From Owenia fusiformis (lineage: Eukaryota; Annelida; Polychaeta; Sabellida; Oweniidae): a DNA stretch of 64,000 nucleotides. Below, piece after piece: positions 45,280 through 56,466 of the stretch; the first letter of the stretch is position 1, and each line of letters begins with the position of its first letter. Location of the stretch: NCBI GenBank assembly GCA_903813345.2, contig CAIIXF020000002.1:23698455-23762454 (forward strand), read 5' to 3'. The position numbers and the translations under genes are program-made. The notes under the pieces are model-generated. The model made no database searches and was not told the DNA's origin. It saw only the letters and a program-made list of their open reading frames with translations.

Positions 45280-45670
45280 AAGGACGATTCTCGGTTTGGA
45301 GAAGAAAGTTCATCAATCTAAATGAGCATTATCCCTGCTTCGGACAAATTAGATTTTTTTACAAAATATAGATTTGAATGTCTTCTTTTGAATAGTCATA
45401 ATTTAATTTGGGTAATATTTCTAGATTATTCGCAAAAAAATATTAGCGCAGTACACTGGTGAACTTCTTTCCCCAAATCGAGACTTGCATTTTATTGAAT
45501 CGGTCTAATTGAGCGTTATCCCTGCTTCAGACCAATTTGTTATTTTTACATCTTGTAGATTTAAATGTCCTCTTTTGAATATTCATAGTTTAATTTGGGT
45601 AATATTTCTATATTGTTCATGAAAAAAATTATAAGCCAGGAGACTGTTCTCCAAACCGAGAATCGTCCTC
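45280..45670. mobile_element. 391-bp MITE with TA target, internal duplication
   Basis: The inverted ends AGGACGATTCTCGGTTTGGA and TCCAAACCGAGAATCGTCCT pair; TA lies outside both ends (45278-45279, 45671-45672). The interior is two copies of a module (GCGTTATCCCTGCTTC ... TTTAATTTGGGTAATATTTC). It ends about 80 bases before the first ATG exon of the plus-strand gene, so it may contribute to its promoter or 5' UTR. A fragment is at 4990-5165. Confidence 0.9.
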
Positions 45671-45751
45671 TACAAACTTTAATATATTTTCAGTGATATT
45701 TGACAATGCCAGTTTTGTGACTGAAGCCAATCTACACCTAACTCTAGCAAG

Positions 45752-45833
45752 ATGGCTACCTCAGGTGATGTCACAATGGTACCAACGACGTCCTATGAAC
45801 AGGACTTATCTGCCGATACAACAGTATCATCAG
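45752..45833 (+). CDS. Alternative first exon A of a probable CRACD-like gene
   Basis: ATG in context AAGATGG starts MATSGDVTMVPTTSYEQDLS and ends TVSS plus one base before GTGAGT, a good donor in phase 1. It joins the common exon at 52865 as SS-D-GREKKKKF. The overlapping frame from 45693 (MIFDNASFVTEANL) is longer but does not fit the splice phase. Acidic and serine/threonine-rich, with no domain. Confidence 0.5.
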
Positions 45834-46223
45834 GTGAGTTTTTTTTATAAAATTAAGAAAAATAACTGGTCGCATGGTTAACTATCTGTACATGTATATT
45901 GTATGAAGTGTATTTTATTTATTTACTTTATTGTAATTGGTTCGGTGATCTCCACAGAATTGAAGCAACCATACATTGCACCCAGATATAAATACCTTGC
46001 ACCAGTAGAATAATTCCTTTTCACCTAATTGAGGATTTGAAAATCATGGAAGTTTAGAATTTACCTATTGATTTTAGAAATTTCTCTGAGACGGAGTTTG
46101 TAAAACAAGAAATTGCAACCAAATGAGAAAAATGTTGCTGGAGATCACTAAGCTAGAATTAGTTGTTATTTAAGTATAAGTATTATAATAAGTATTACGT
46201 TTAGGAAATAGTACTTATTTAAG

Positions 46224-46515
46224 ATGCTTGGCAACTTTTTAGCCACAATAGTTATCAGCAAAGATGGTGATATCCAGTTAAAAGGTTCTGGAGAGAACAT
46301 ATCTCAACTATCAAACCCCCAGTCAACGCCTAAAAAATTCCCAGGAAAACTACGCAGTCAGTCCATGCTGACCAAGACACCCCCGCTTCATGCTCAACAG
46401 TTTCGGAAAGCTAGCTCAATGAAGCGTAATGAAGCCCCACCACCTGCCAGTGGTAGCCAGGAGCATTGGTGGACAGGTTTCCCAGGTTATACTGATGTAC
46501 CTAAGCAAGAACAAG
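46224..46515 (+). CDS. Alternative first exon B of the same gene
   Basis: Begins MLGNFLATIVISKDGDIQLK, continues with a basic, proline/serine-rich part (PKKFPGKLRSQSMLTKTPPL) and KRNEAPPPASGSQEHWWTGF, and ends KQEQ plus one base before GTAACT. Phase 1 matches the common exon (EQ-D-GREKKKKF). It is 97 codons long without repeats and has coding-like composition unlike the flanks. No domain is recognised. Two RFX-type X-box matches lie just after the donor. Confidence 0.6.
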
Positions 46516-46529
46516 GTAACTGTGATGTG

Positions 46530-46584
46530 GTCACCATAGCAACTGTGTGGTAGCATCTTTAAAGCTTAGGGTAGCCATAGCAAC
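46530..46584 (+). promoter_or_regulatory. Pair of RFX X-box matches
   Basis: GTCACCATAGCAAC (46530-46543) and GTAGCCATAGCAAC (46571-46584) both fit the X-box pattern GTNRCC-AT-RGYAAC. Weaker CATAGCAAC/TAGCAAC words continue to about 46830. The X-box is bound by RFX factors, which control ciliary genes in animals. The site lies inside the first intron of form B and upstream of form C. The words also look like a degenerate repeat, so function is uncertain. Confidence 0.4.
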
Positions 46585-47126
46585 ATTGGCTTAGTGATTG
46601 TGGTGATGGTAACCTCCACAACTGCAGCTGATTTGTTTGTTTGTGTGACAATAGCAACCAGCACTAATATAGGAGAATGGTAACTATGCAGTTGATTGCC
46701 ATAGCATCTACTGACTATTACTAGAGAAATGTCATAGTAACTACACATAGCAGCTAGATATCACTTTATTACTAGATGTCACATTTTTCCTTGCAATCAC
46801 TATCTAGCAACAGCTACCTAGCAACTCAAATTGATATGGCAACAGCTTGGTGATGGTGGTCTACAGTTGATGTTACCAAATGTGATAATGCCACTTAACA
46901 ATTGTGCCTATTAATGTCTATTGCAGCAGGTTTGGAGCTACACCGTGTATGAATGTGTTTGTCATGCACCATTTTGTTTGGCTCTTCTATGTTTCAGCGA
47001 CTTAAATCTTATACACTGGACCACCACAATTAAATATTAGAGCTAGCAAATCTAGTAGATGGGCACTTCACCCACTGGAGCTTTGCAAAAGTGGCTTAGT
47101 TTGCACTCATCTCACAATTCAATTAT
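46585..47126. other. Intron with degenerate TAGCAAC repeat
   Basis: Repeated CATAGCAAC, GGTAACC and CTAGCAAC words to about 46830, then ordinary AT-rich sequence with no exon. Confidence 0.4.
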
Positions 47127-47131
47127 ACCTA

Positions 47132-47305
47132 CAGGCCTGTAGCCAGGATTTGCCAAGGGGGGGTCCAATTTTCAAAAGTTTCCAGGGGGGGTTCTCATTT
47201 AACAATTTTGGCCCATATATGGCTAAAATTACTTGAGTAGTGCTCAAAATAGTGAAAAACTGCATGATTTTGAAAGAATTTTTGGCCCTTCTGGCTACAG
47301 GCCTG
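47132..47305. mobile_element. 174-bp MITE with 5-bp target duplication ACCTA
   Basis: CAGGCCTGTAGCCAGG at the left pairs with CTGGCTACAGGCCTG at the right; ACCTA flanks both ends (47127-47131, 47306-47310). This is the only complete member here. Fragments lie at 34724-34890, 48188-48350 and 63738-63900, each sharing AGTGCTCAGAATGGTGAA. Confidence 0.9.
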
Positions 47306-48187
47306 ACCTATTTGAAAATGAGAAAAAAGGGCAAATTTAAACCACTTGAAAATGAGAAAGATCATGAAAATTGGCAGATTTTGACCAGTGTTTGCCTGAA
47401 TTGTGAAATGAGAACAAAAGTTCTTGGCTGAATATTGTAACTTAATGCATCAGCTGACCTCTATTACCAATGAATGTACAATAATGGTCTGTATTTGGTA
47501 CAAACATGTCCAGGTTGCTTCTGCTTGGGTCTCAATGTTGCCAGATGTTCCTCAAGCATGTGTCCTTTAATTGTTGCAGATTGCTCCAAATATGTCACGT
47601 CAATTATGTCATCCTAAAAAAGTGATCTTTTGACACTGGACCAAAAAGTGTATTTTATTATTACACTTTTGAATATATGCCATACACAATGAAACCTGTC
47701 TTATTGAACACCTCTATATTTAGTGAACACCAGTGTCTAGGAGACACCCTTTCTCTACACATACTCTCCTGACTTGAAATTTCCCTATGTGTAGTGAGCT
47801 ACTACCAACAATGAAAGTTTTTTCTCGGCAAAAAATATTCAATATACACAGGTTAAAATTACTGTATTTCTTAATTCGGGTATAAAAAGTTAATTAATTG
47901 TAAAAGTAATATGTTTAACCTAGTTTTATTTTAGAATCATGTACCTCTGTAATATTGTCAGATGCTTTTGTCAGTCAAGCTCCTCTGTAAGAAAGGAATG
48001 TCACTTTTAAGTGAGGGAGATGGGGCAAGCATAATCTTCATGGAGAAACAAGTAAACAAAATTGCTGTTGCTAGGCTGTGGCAGGCCCTGATTGGCTAAG
48101 CATGTTCATAGATTTATCTCTAATTCAAAGAGTGGGATATAGTACATGTTTCTTGCAGAATGCAAATTACAGTACATATAATTTAAC

Positions 48188-48350
48188 AGGCCCAAATCCA
48201 GTTTTTTCCAAGGGAGGGTTTACAAAAATTCTAAGGGGGTTCTCATTTGACAAAAGATCACTTGAAAAATGCTCAGAATGGTGAAAAACTGCATGGTTCT
48301 AAAATAGGAGTTTCATTTCACTCAAACCCCCTCCCTCCCCTGGTTAGGGT
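48188..48350 (+). mobile_element. Diverged copy of the 174-bp MITE family
   Basis: AGGCCCAAATCCAGTTTTTT, then AAAATGCTCAGAATGGTGAA and CCCTCCCTCCCCTGG. The terminal inverted repeats are eroded. Confidence 0.75.
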
Positions 48351-49345
48351 CTGATTTAATGACAGAGAAGATATAAAGAGCATTGCAACTCATGAGTGAT
48401 ACATAAAATGTCAATGATGGTGTTTGTAATGCATTAATATGTCAGAAGAATGATAATTACATCTTATATATTGTTATTATAATAGCTTTTTCCTTAACAA
48501 CCTCATAAACACAGACCTTTATTAAGTTCACTTATCATATATGAATGATTCTTAAATATTTTTTTGCCTTGTTGATCGACAAGCATAATTAAATAAAAGG
48601 TTTAAAACATATGTATCACACTTTATTTTGGTTCTAAATAAATATAAGAATTGTTGAAAAAATCATATGGATGATCTATATAGCAGAGTAGACTAAGAAA
48701 ATTATTATTTATTTTGTATATAAAAGTATATTTTTAAAAATCATTGTCATCACAATATACCTATGGGGTATCAGTATGATTTTTAGTGGTATGATTTTTA
48801 TTGTTGATATCAATATCTAGACAAGTGAGTGCAGTGTAGATAATTGAATTGAACAATACATTTGCATGAGATAAAATCTCATTTTTTCAAAATAATGAAG
48901 TCTTGTCATGTCTTTTAATGTTCATAAAATTAGTTGTTTTGTTCACATGTTAAAAATGCATAATGATTTTTCTTGAGAGGAAATATGTATATGATTATAT
49001 CTAATAACATGTATGTTATTGGTTAAATGTAATATGACTTATTCTAAAGAGGAAACTTGAGTTTATTGGGGAATGTCTCAAAAGTCAAAGAAATTTTACA
49101 GTTGTCACATTTTCAAATGTTTTTTTTTAAATTTAAACTTAAATCAGGAAGGACAATATACAAGTAAACAGTCAACCATTTTGAAAAAGAAAGTTAGAAA
49201 AGGTATGAATGCATAACTTTCTCAGATTTTTTTCATGTTCCAAATACCCTAAGATTTTTTTAAAGTCTGGCTTTAAGCCCTAATGTGCCCCCATATACCT
49301 CACCTCCACTGATGCCAGGCTATATTCAACATATGTTCTAACATG
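48351..49345. other. Intron, nothing recognised
   Basis: Very AT-rich with no exon-like frame or structured repeat. Confidence 0.4.
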
Positions 49346-49420
49346 CACTTGATTTGATTTGATTTGAAAACTATATTTATTCTGGGTATAGCTCTTCCTA
49401 GAGGCCCGGTGAGAATTTAC
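49346..49420 (-). mobile_element. Possible 3' end of a non-LTR retrotransposon
   Basis: On the minus strand, CACCGGGCCTCTAGGAAGAG, then AGAATAAATATAGTTTTCAA and a (ATCAA)-type tail, CAAATCAAATCAAATCAAG. Short-unit 3' tails after an AATAAA-like signal are usual for CR1/L2/RTE elements. No reverse transcriptase frame was recognised upstream on that strand. Confidence 0.4.
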
Positions 49421-50404
49421 AATTATTTACAATATTTACAAATAGATATAATAGGACATATAGAACAATTGATATATATGTAACTTCAAAAAGTATGCAT
49501 TTTTTGTTGCTGAAATAATATAATAGTACAAAAAATAAAAATAAAATAAGAAATAAATTGCAGTATAAAATACAAGGAGTAAAGTAAGATGTTTTCGTCA
49601 TCTGACATTAAATATATTCATATTCCCTAATAAATCATAGTTTAAACCAAAATGTGAATTTGATACGACCCTCTCTAAATGTAATTGAACTAAATGTGTT
49701 GACCTTTGTAATATTTTGGCCAGGTTTTTACCTCGGCTGAAATGGTCTCTCATGTAATGATGATTGATGCACATTTGGATATATAGTTAGGATAACAAAG
49801 TTCACATCATTTTTCAAAATTCATCGCAGATTGATAGGCATGTTTTTGAAGGATTTATAGCAGTTCTGTTTCGATATTTTTGGAAGCGATTAATTTTTTA
49901 CCAAAAATGGCATGGAAGAACATTGAAATAATCTATTGACAAAACTTAATACAGGAAGAGATTGGATCATAGTCTAGATATTATACAATATATTACATTG
50001 AAAATTGAGCAAAATAGTACGCAAATTTTTTTTTTATCAAATCGATGGAAAATTCAATTAAACGACTGTATAATTAAACACACATTAGATTCAATATATG
50101 CAAATAAATGCATTATTGGTAATTTATTGTGTTTGATACTTTGGTAAATTACTTAATAATTGCTCCAATTATGCGAAAAAGTGACTGATGCCGATGACAC
50201 ATTGAAAAATATCTGTTTTGGACTGAATTTGTGCGATGCATGTCAATTGGCATCATAATTTGGAAAAAATAATACAAGTCCACTGCATTGGATTACGCTT
50301 GGCTTGGCTCTAACAATTGATTAGAATTCTCATAGAACTTGGCTGAAAGGAACCTATTGGAAGAAATTAACAGTAGAATTGAGTTCATTTAAAAAAACAG
50401 GAAA
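49421..50404. other. Intron, nothing recognised
   Basis: AT-rich. The 49398-49601 minus frame is hydrophobic low-complexity, and the 49962-50147 plus frame is unsupported. Confidence 0.35.
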
Positions 50405-50612
50405 ATGTACGCCAGCTACAGCTCTCGTGAAAGACCTGATGTCATAGTTGCGTTTAATGTTGATCCTGCCTCTGACGGCAAAATACGTCGTAGTAATAGT
50501 TTCACGACGCTTCAGGCATGTCTCCCGGCAACCAAAGCACTCAGGGTCAAAACAACATCTATATTTGAGTTGACTGACTTGGGTGTTGAGAGAAACATCA
50601 CTTATACTGAAA
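50405..50612 (+). CDS. Alternative first exon C of the same gene
   Basis: ATG at 50405 opens MYASYSSRERPDVIVAFNVD, then KIRRSNSFTTLQACLPATKA and ITYTE, with a donor GTAGGT after one extra base (phase 1). It joins the common exon as TE-N-GREKKKKF. A RRSNSF motif is a possible basophilic-kinase or 14-3-3 site. Composition is clearly richer in GC than the flanks. The alternative that it is a single-exon short gene stopping at 50620 is less likely given the phase fit. Confidence 0.55.
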
Positions 50613-52864
50613 GTAGGTAGCTTAATTTAGGTCAAGGTCACTTCAAGCTGTCAAGGTCACTGTTTAATTATTATTATTTAGTCAACAAGTTTTATTATTA
50701 TTATTGCTTAATATTCTCATTATGTATTATCAGCTAATGGTAAAGTTATTTATATTATTTTGAAAATAATTATATTTGGTTGAATATGTTTGAATATCAC
50801 TTTAGATATCCCTTAATGGAATGATTTTCAGTGGTTTGGGGATTTTCTATTGACAATTATTTGGATCTGCTTATCATAATGGTATCTTTATGTGAAATAG
50901 GATCTGCAAATATGTATATCTATTCAACCATGGGATAAATATGATATTTCCAACCTGCTCCTCATTTTTATGACATATTACCTGTAAATTACCAAGTGTT
51001 ATCTACTTTAGTATAAGATACATTGGGTATTATTCATGTTAGGGAAGATTTAGACATTTTTAGGCTAAAACTGTAGAAGTACTTTTTATATTTTTATTTA
51101 TTTTTTAGTATGCCCTATAGAATTACTATATCCTGACTGGCGTAGCGTTTGCCTCTCATGTTTTTTATTTGCCTTTCCAATTTTAAAATCCCGAATTCAC
51201 GCACCCCCCACCCCCTCCCCCACCCCACATCATAACATTAAATAATAACCATGGTCACATTTTACAGACGGTTGCACATTAGGGTGGCTGAAACTTATAC
51301 TCCCCAAAAAAAACTAAATTGTATCATCTTTAACTTACCCAATCAAATGACAAAAGTTGAAAGTTGATGGGTGTTTTCTACATAGAAACTTTTGGTCAGA
51401 AATGAAAATGTGAATTTGGCAGTATTCCAACTTCATGTTAAATTATAACTATATTTAAGGCCTATCATTATTTATTCCGATTCAAACATAAAAATTAGTA
51501 AAAGCCGTGTCTGTGGAACGGGCATGAAGGAAGAATACGAACAGCTATCCCCTGACAGAGCCCCAGATGTGCAGCTGAGATGTGACGTCACTCAAAACAA
51601 TGCAAATTGCAGATTGAATAGAGCATGGTCGTGCATCTATGGAGAATTAGAGAACGTTCTATATTGGCTATGCTGCATTCTGATTGGTTGAGAAATTGGA
51701 ATAGAGCACGGTCATGTTTGAATTTATTTTAAATAATATATCCAATTTTCGCACCTAATTTATCACTAGTGCATATATAGATGTGGAATGGATGATTAAT
51801 TAATATTCCTTAATATGTTTAATTGTTATTATAGAGTACATGTAGTTAAGGATGCAAATGATATTAGATTTATGTAAAGAAAGAACATGTGCCCAAGTGA
51901 CACCTTGAACTAACTGGTAACAGCACACGAAAAAACACAACTTACCTTACAAACATTTTTCCAAATTCTTGATTTTTGTTTAATTTACAAAAAAAAATTT
52001 GAATTGATTTTCTTCCAATATATATTTTTACTCATTCAGAATCTTAAGTAATAGAAATTAAAATCTTTAAGTCTCAATTTATGCTTTAAACTTTGAGGAA
52101 TATTTTTTGTAAGGGTTAATTTATCTTTACATCTTGGAAAAGTATAATTAGAAATGAAATTTAAACACATATGAGCTAACATATTAGGTCATAGTATTCC
52201 TTAAAGTTGTAAGTCAAAGAGACATAACTAGTGTAATAGTATAAAACAAGGGAGGATATTATCAAAGTTTGATGTGATAAAGAATGGATTATAATTAGAA
52301 GTCAATTTGTGGATTATAACATTGAATTATCGACAAAGTGACGATACCAAGGAATTTTGTGACAGAACTTGGAATTTTAGAATACTCAAAAACTTCTGGA
52401 AAATATCTAAGTATAACTTGGATATTTTAGCTTTGTGCTGTGTTGTGAACATATTGTAAATGTACGATAACGTTACGATTAGGCGTTACTCATGGGATTC
52501 CATATTGTCAATCGAAACTCTAGGTAAATACTAAGAGGCTTCGCTTTGTATAGTACTGACACATATTTAATTGTGTTGTACGGAAAAGCAGTGCAACCAC
52601 CCCATACTATTTGGGAGATCAACCCTCCAGGATAGCAAAGATCAGCTTTGTCGAAACTCTTTAAATTTGAGACACTTCTTTGATCTAAGCCAGTATCCAA
52701 TAACACAATTTAATTCACATTTAGATTTTTATAAAATTCCGCGAAAGCTTCATCTAAGCTTGTTAAAACCATATCAGGGCCAAATTGTCAAATCATTTGT
52801 AATATTAAGAGGGTTGTGTGACAAGTTTGACTCATCAGGGTAAAGGAGTTTTTATGTGTTTCAG
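50613..52864. other. Intron before the common exon
   Basis: AT-rich, with C-rich CACCCCCCACCCCCTCCCCC at about 51202. The 52571-52843 frame (90 codons) has no family resemblance; it is opposed by a minus frame and both look like chance. Confidence 0.35.
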
Positions 52865-53033
52865 ATGGCCGGGAAAAGAAGAAAAAGTTCCATCCTCTGC
52901 GTGCCATGAAGCGTTTGTTCAGCAGAAAGCGTACAAAGTCACGTGATGACGAGAGTGTCAGTGTTATATCAGTGAAGGCCAAGTCAACCAGCGCACTACA
53001 CGCACATATGGAGGAAGATCCGTACCCTGGCAG
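52865..53033 (+). CDS. Common exon 2: basic region of a probable CRACD/DUF4592-like protein
   Basis: After acceptor TGTGTTTCAG, with two bases completing a codon, the exon encodes GREKKKKFHPLRAMKRLFSR, then KRTKSRDDESVSVISVKAKS and EEDPYPG, and leaves in phase 2 at GTAAAA. A short lysine-rich KKKxF(x)nFKRK segment followed by serine-rich sequence and an LSxxSIF motif in the next exon is how CRACD (KIAA1211)/DUF4592 proteins begin. Those proteins inhibit actin capping protein. The resemblance is from recall and short, so the family call is tentative; the exon itself is well supported. Confidence 0.6.
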
Positions 53034-53103
53034 GTAAAAGCGATATGTACAATTTATGAAGCATATTGTAACATGGGTATAAAGAGCACATGAAAGCTTT
53101 TTT

Positions 53104-53195
53104 ATGTCACCACCAAAAGTGGTGGTATATTGTTATAGCTGCTAACTTTTTGTTGTAGATTGTGTTCAGAGAGTTGGTGACATTATGTTATGGCT
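53104..53195. mobile_element. Short inverted-repeat element
   Basis: TTATGTCACCACC at the left and GGTGACATTATG at the right form the ends; GTGGTGGTATATTGTTATAG is shared with 61570. About 90 bases. Confidence 0.5.
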
Positions 53196-53429
53196 TCAAC
53201 ATTCAGTTCATAAATGTTGCATCCCTCAAGTCTGACCAACCTCAAGTCTTAACTAAGATACTTCCATTGTTTTAAGTACAGTACATATATATTGTATTCA
53301 AAGTGGCATACTGCATGACCTTCGGGCGTCTTCAATCTCATTCAGTTATTCTAACTCTTTAACATTTACAGGAGCTAAGCCTTTGCCATCACAAGTAAAT
53401 TGTCAAGAAATCACTATGTAACAACATTT

Positions 53430-54230
53430 TTTCTGCTGTTATCCCATCGAACGAAGTTCGGAGGGATATAGGGAACGCCTCCATCCGTCCGTACGTACAT
53501 CTGTACGTCCGTCCATCCGTCCGTCCGGGCAATAACTTGAATACTGTTGGCCCGATTTTGTTCATATTTTGTACACATATACCCTATGGGGGTAGAAGTT
53601 CTGCTCAAAAGCCGCTTTTCAAAATGGCCGCTCATTTAAAAATGGTTGCCATTTTAGTGCCGATTTTACAGTAATTTAGGTGCAATATGTAAAACTGTAA
53701 TAGCAATATGTTTTAAATGTAAAAAAATTATGTAGGACATTAATAAAGCTAGAAATGTAGATATTAAAGAAGCACATGGCAGCCATCTTGAAAAATGGCG
53801 GCCTTTACTCGTTATTTTACGATTTTTGCTCTAACTCAAAAAGTAGTGGAGCGATCTTGTTCATATTTGGTATGTGAATACTATAAGCATGGCACACTGT
53901 CTAGTGACACTTTTGGTAGAAGGCGGCCATTTTGAAAAATGGTGGACATTTTGAAAAATTGTGGCCATTTTAACATATTTTACTATAACTCGAAAAGTAG
54001 TAGAGCGATTTTGTTCATATTTGTTATGTGAATACTATAAGCATGGCACACTGTCTAATGACACTTTTGGTAGAAGGTGGCCATTTTGAAAAATTGCCAC
54101 CATTTTAATGTTTTTTACTATAACTCGAAAAGTAGGGGAGCGATTTTGTTCATATTTGGTATGTGAATACTATAAGCATTGCACACTGTCGAATGACACT
54201 TTTGGTAGAAGGTGGCCTTGCTATTTACTT
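53430..54230 (+). repeat. Dispersed repeat with CCGT-rich head and 135-154-bp tandem units
   Basis: Starts CATCGAACGAAGTTCGGAGG, then CCGTCC/CCATCC microsatellite (53482-53527), then units sharing AGCGATTTTGTTCATATTTG and GGCACACTGTCTA. TCATATTTG falls at 53861, 54015 and 54150; the first spacing is longer because a GCCATTTTGAAAAAT word is duplicated. No coding content was recognised. Confidence 0.85.
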
Positions 54231-55251
54231 TGTTTGTAAAGATGCCAGCCATGGCTGTTTGATGGGATTCGCTACGCTTTGGCGTTGCTGTTGTTCTGGT
54301 TCATGCTATATTCAATATACTAGATCATTCAATAAGTTCGAGTTCATTTCAAAAGTTTTTGATTTTTATGAAATTTTCATTTAACATCCAAATTTTATAT
54401 GGTTACTGATTCGTAAAACATCAGCATCTCTCATTTGATTGGTCAAAAATAACAGTTACTATGGTGACTTGACTTTTGGGTTTTTAAGGCTGTGTCAACT
54501 CCATTTTAGATCATTAAGATCTGTAAAATCACTGTTGTAGTAGAGGAAACTTTGCTTTGAATGTGTGGTCCAGGGTATTTTAATTCTGTACTTACCACAC
54601 ATATGTGCTTTCTTTCGTCTTTCCTTTCGCATCATTGTTGCCAATTGTATATAATGCTATCATGTAAAATACAAATGTTATTACGGTCAACGGAAGCAGC
54701 TTTGGTGTCATTTTACTTCTTAAAGTCTAATTCTTTATTTGTTTGATACCAGATGGCAGTTAAAATAAATACTCCCCTGCGAGCTCCCCTGAGAGTGGGG
54801 AAAGCCTCTGTTATCAAATGATCCCAGAGATTGTCGGAGAGATATTGCACTTATTATTGTTTTTCCACAATTGCGATGACCATGCCCCTTTGTCTTGAAG
54901 TGACATATAATTCTGCCCTTTAAGCTGATCTATTTATCCAGAATCCCCTGCAAATGGCAGATAAGAGGAGGTCTGGTAAACAGGATGATTTTAGAGCCTT
55001 ACGTGATTTCTGAAACTGCACACAGACCCGTCACCTTAGTTTGGTGCTATATTTTTTTTAAGGTTATTTTTATTTAATTCCATATTATTCAACATAATTA
55101 TTTACATAGATTGTGAGGGGCCGAGGCTATATAGCATTATTGGTGCTATATTGATAGGAGCTGATGTGATCATCACAAGACTTGAATAGACCAGCATGAA
55201 CAATCATATACAGGATGAAATATAATGTGCAATATTTTATTATCATTTCAG
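54231..55251. other. Intron, nothing certain
   Basis: One X-box match on the minus strand (54455-54468, GTCACCATAGTAAC). Short frames at 54163-54384 and 54561-54746 are unsupported. Confidence 0.35.
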
Positions 55252-55384
55252 AGGGGGTAATGCTCCTAATTTGAACAGCCAATTGAGCATGTCTGCAGAC
55301 AGCATCTTCCCCCTTGACCCCAAGGCTGTTGATGACCTGGATGCTGCACATTCAATGGAGGCCCTGAGTTCTAGAGATATGAAG
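55252..55384 (+). CDS. Common exon 3 of the probable CRACD-like protein
   Basis: Acceptor TATCATTTCAG, one base completing an arginine codon, then GGNAPNLNSQLSMSADSIFP, LDPKAVDDLDAAHSMEALSS and RDMK, with donor GTACGT in phase 0. LSMSADSIF resembles the LSHDSIF motif after the basic segment in CRACD proteins. The next exon in frame was not found with certainty before the right edge; one at 55950 has a stop in phase. Confidence 0.6.
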
Positions 55385-55389
55385 GTACG

Positions 55390-55760
55390 TGAACTTTGAT
55401 TGGTTCTTTTCCAGGATTTTAGGTAACCGAACCAACACTGACCAATCATAGTAATGTGAAATATGATTGGTTGGATAAATTATTTCAGGTTATTCATCTG
55501 AGAATTCTCCAATCACAGGATGTGGATTTTGATTGGTCGGTTGTAGGATTTCAAGAAAGCTAAACCAAGAACAACTGTTAAATGTGTAATTTGATTGGTT
55601 AAAGTTGTAGGAGCAGAATTTTTGAAACTGAATGAGAAACAAATCGCAGAATGTGTTATACGATTAATTGATTTGTAGGATTTTATGGAGCTTGGTGCTG
55701 GTGAAAACTGACCAACCACAATGCTTGTCTGTTTGTGTATTGTGATTGGTCGTTTGTAGG
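55390..55760. repeat. Degenerate roughly 100-bp repeats rich in CCAAT/ATTGG
   Basis: TTTGATTGGTTCTTTTCCAG, TATGATTGGTTGGATAAATT, TTTTGATTGGTCGGTTGTAG, TTTGATTGGTTAAAGTTGTA and TTGTGATTGGTCGTTTGTAG recur about every 80-100 bases. Each has an ATTGG followed by a TTGTAGGA-like word. The units are old and diverged. Confidence 0.65.
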
Positions 55761-56249
55761 TGTTTTGGAAATGTGCAATTACAACTAACTGTGCATTTAT
55801 GTGAAATATAAATTAGTTTGCAGGAAAAACCAATCACAGTCTATATGCATATAAATGTGTAGAATTAGATTGATTTATAGTAATTTAGGAAGTCAGTACT
55901 GTCATAACTAACAATCGTCTCTTGGACCACAATTTGATATTTGATAGCAGAATACATGAAACTTCAAGAAGAAGAGAATGATGTCGCCCTGCTGAAATGT
56001 GACCTTACGTTCTGTATTATCCCAGGTGGGGAGTTGATATATTTTGTGATATGAATGACTCTTACTGCAGACATCATAGCTTCTTGTTTTATGATGTCAT
56101 AAAGAACCATTATGCTGGCATACTACACACTTGAGACTGCCACAGCTGGGCAGGTATATCTCCCTATATACTATAATATGTGGGTGGCCAAACTACATGT
56201 TCCCATAAAAGTCACATATTGGACACCATAAACAATGCCCTTTATAGTA

Positions 56250-56466
56250 CACTCCCCTCCATAAGTTTGGCAACCAAAAGTTATCCTTTTGGATCACTTA
56301 TCAAAGCTTGTTTATGTTTTGCGATTTAAAAAAATTCATTAAAGTTATAAAAATCCCAGGTATTGAAATTAACGAACAAAGTTGAGATTCAAACATTAAC
56401 AATTTGACATGCTTTGATATGTTATCCAATAAAAACTTCCTGTTTCCAAACTTATGAAGGGGAGTG
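56250..56466. mobile_element. 217-bp Tc1-type MITE
   Basis: CACTCCCCTCCATAAGTTTG at the left pairs with CAAACTTATGAAGGGGAGTG at the right, with TA at 56248-56249 and 56467-56468. No coding capacity. CACTCCCCTCCATAAGT-type ends are common to Tc1 elements in many animals. Confidence 0.92.

Noticed and set aside
45693-45881. Longer frame MIFDNASFVTEANLHLTL over first exon A
   Set aside because: Its phase at the GTGAGT donor does not fit the common exon, while the overlapping MATSGDVT frame does.
52479-52843. Overlapping plus and minus frames of 75-90 codons
   Set aside because: Opposed frames over the same bases, no family resemblance and no splice-site fit with the neighbouring exon.
53430-54230. 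Possible CRISPR-like or regularly spaced array from the repeated TTCATATTTG words
   Set aside because: Unequal spacing (154 and 135), no unique spacers, animal context; it is a degenerate tandem repeat.
55950-56026. Candidate next exon (KLQEEENDVALLKCDLTF)
   Set aside because: Entering in the required phase 0 from the 55384 donor meets a TGA at once, and the acceptor has a poor pyrimidine tract.
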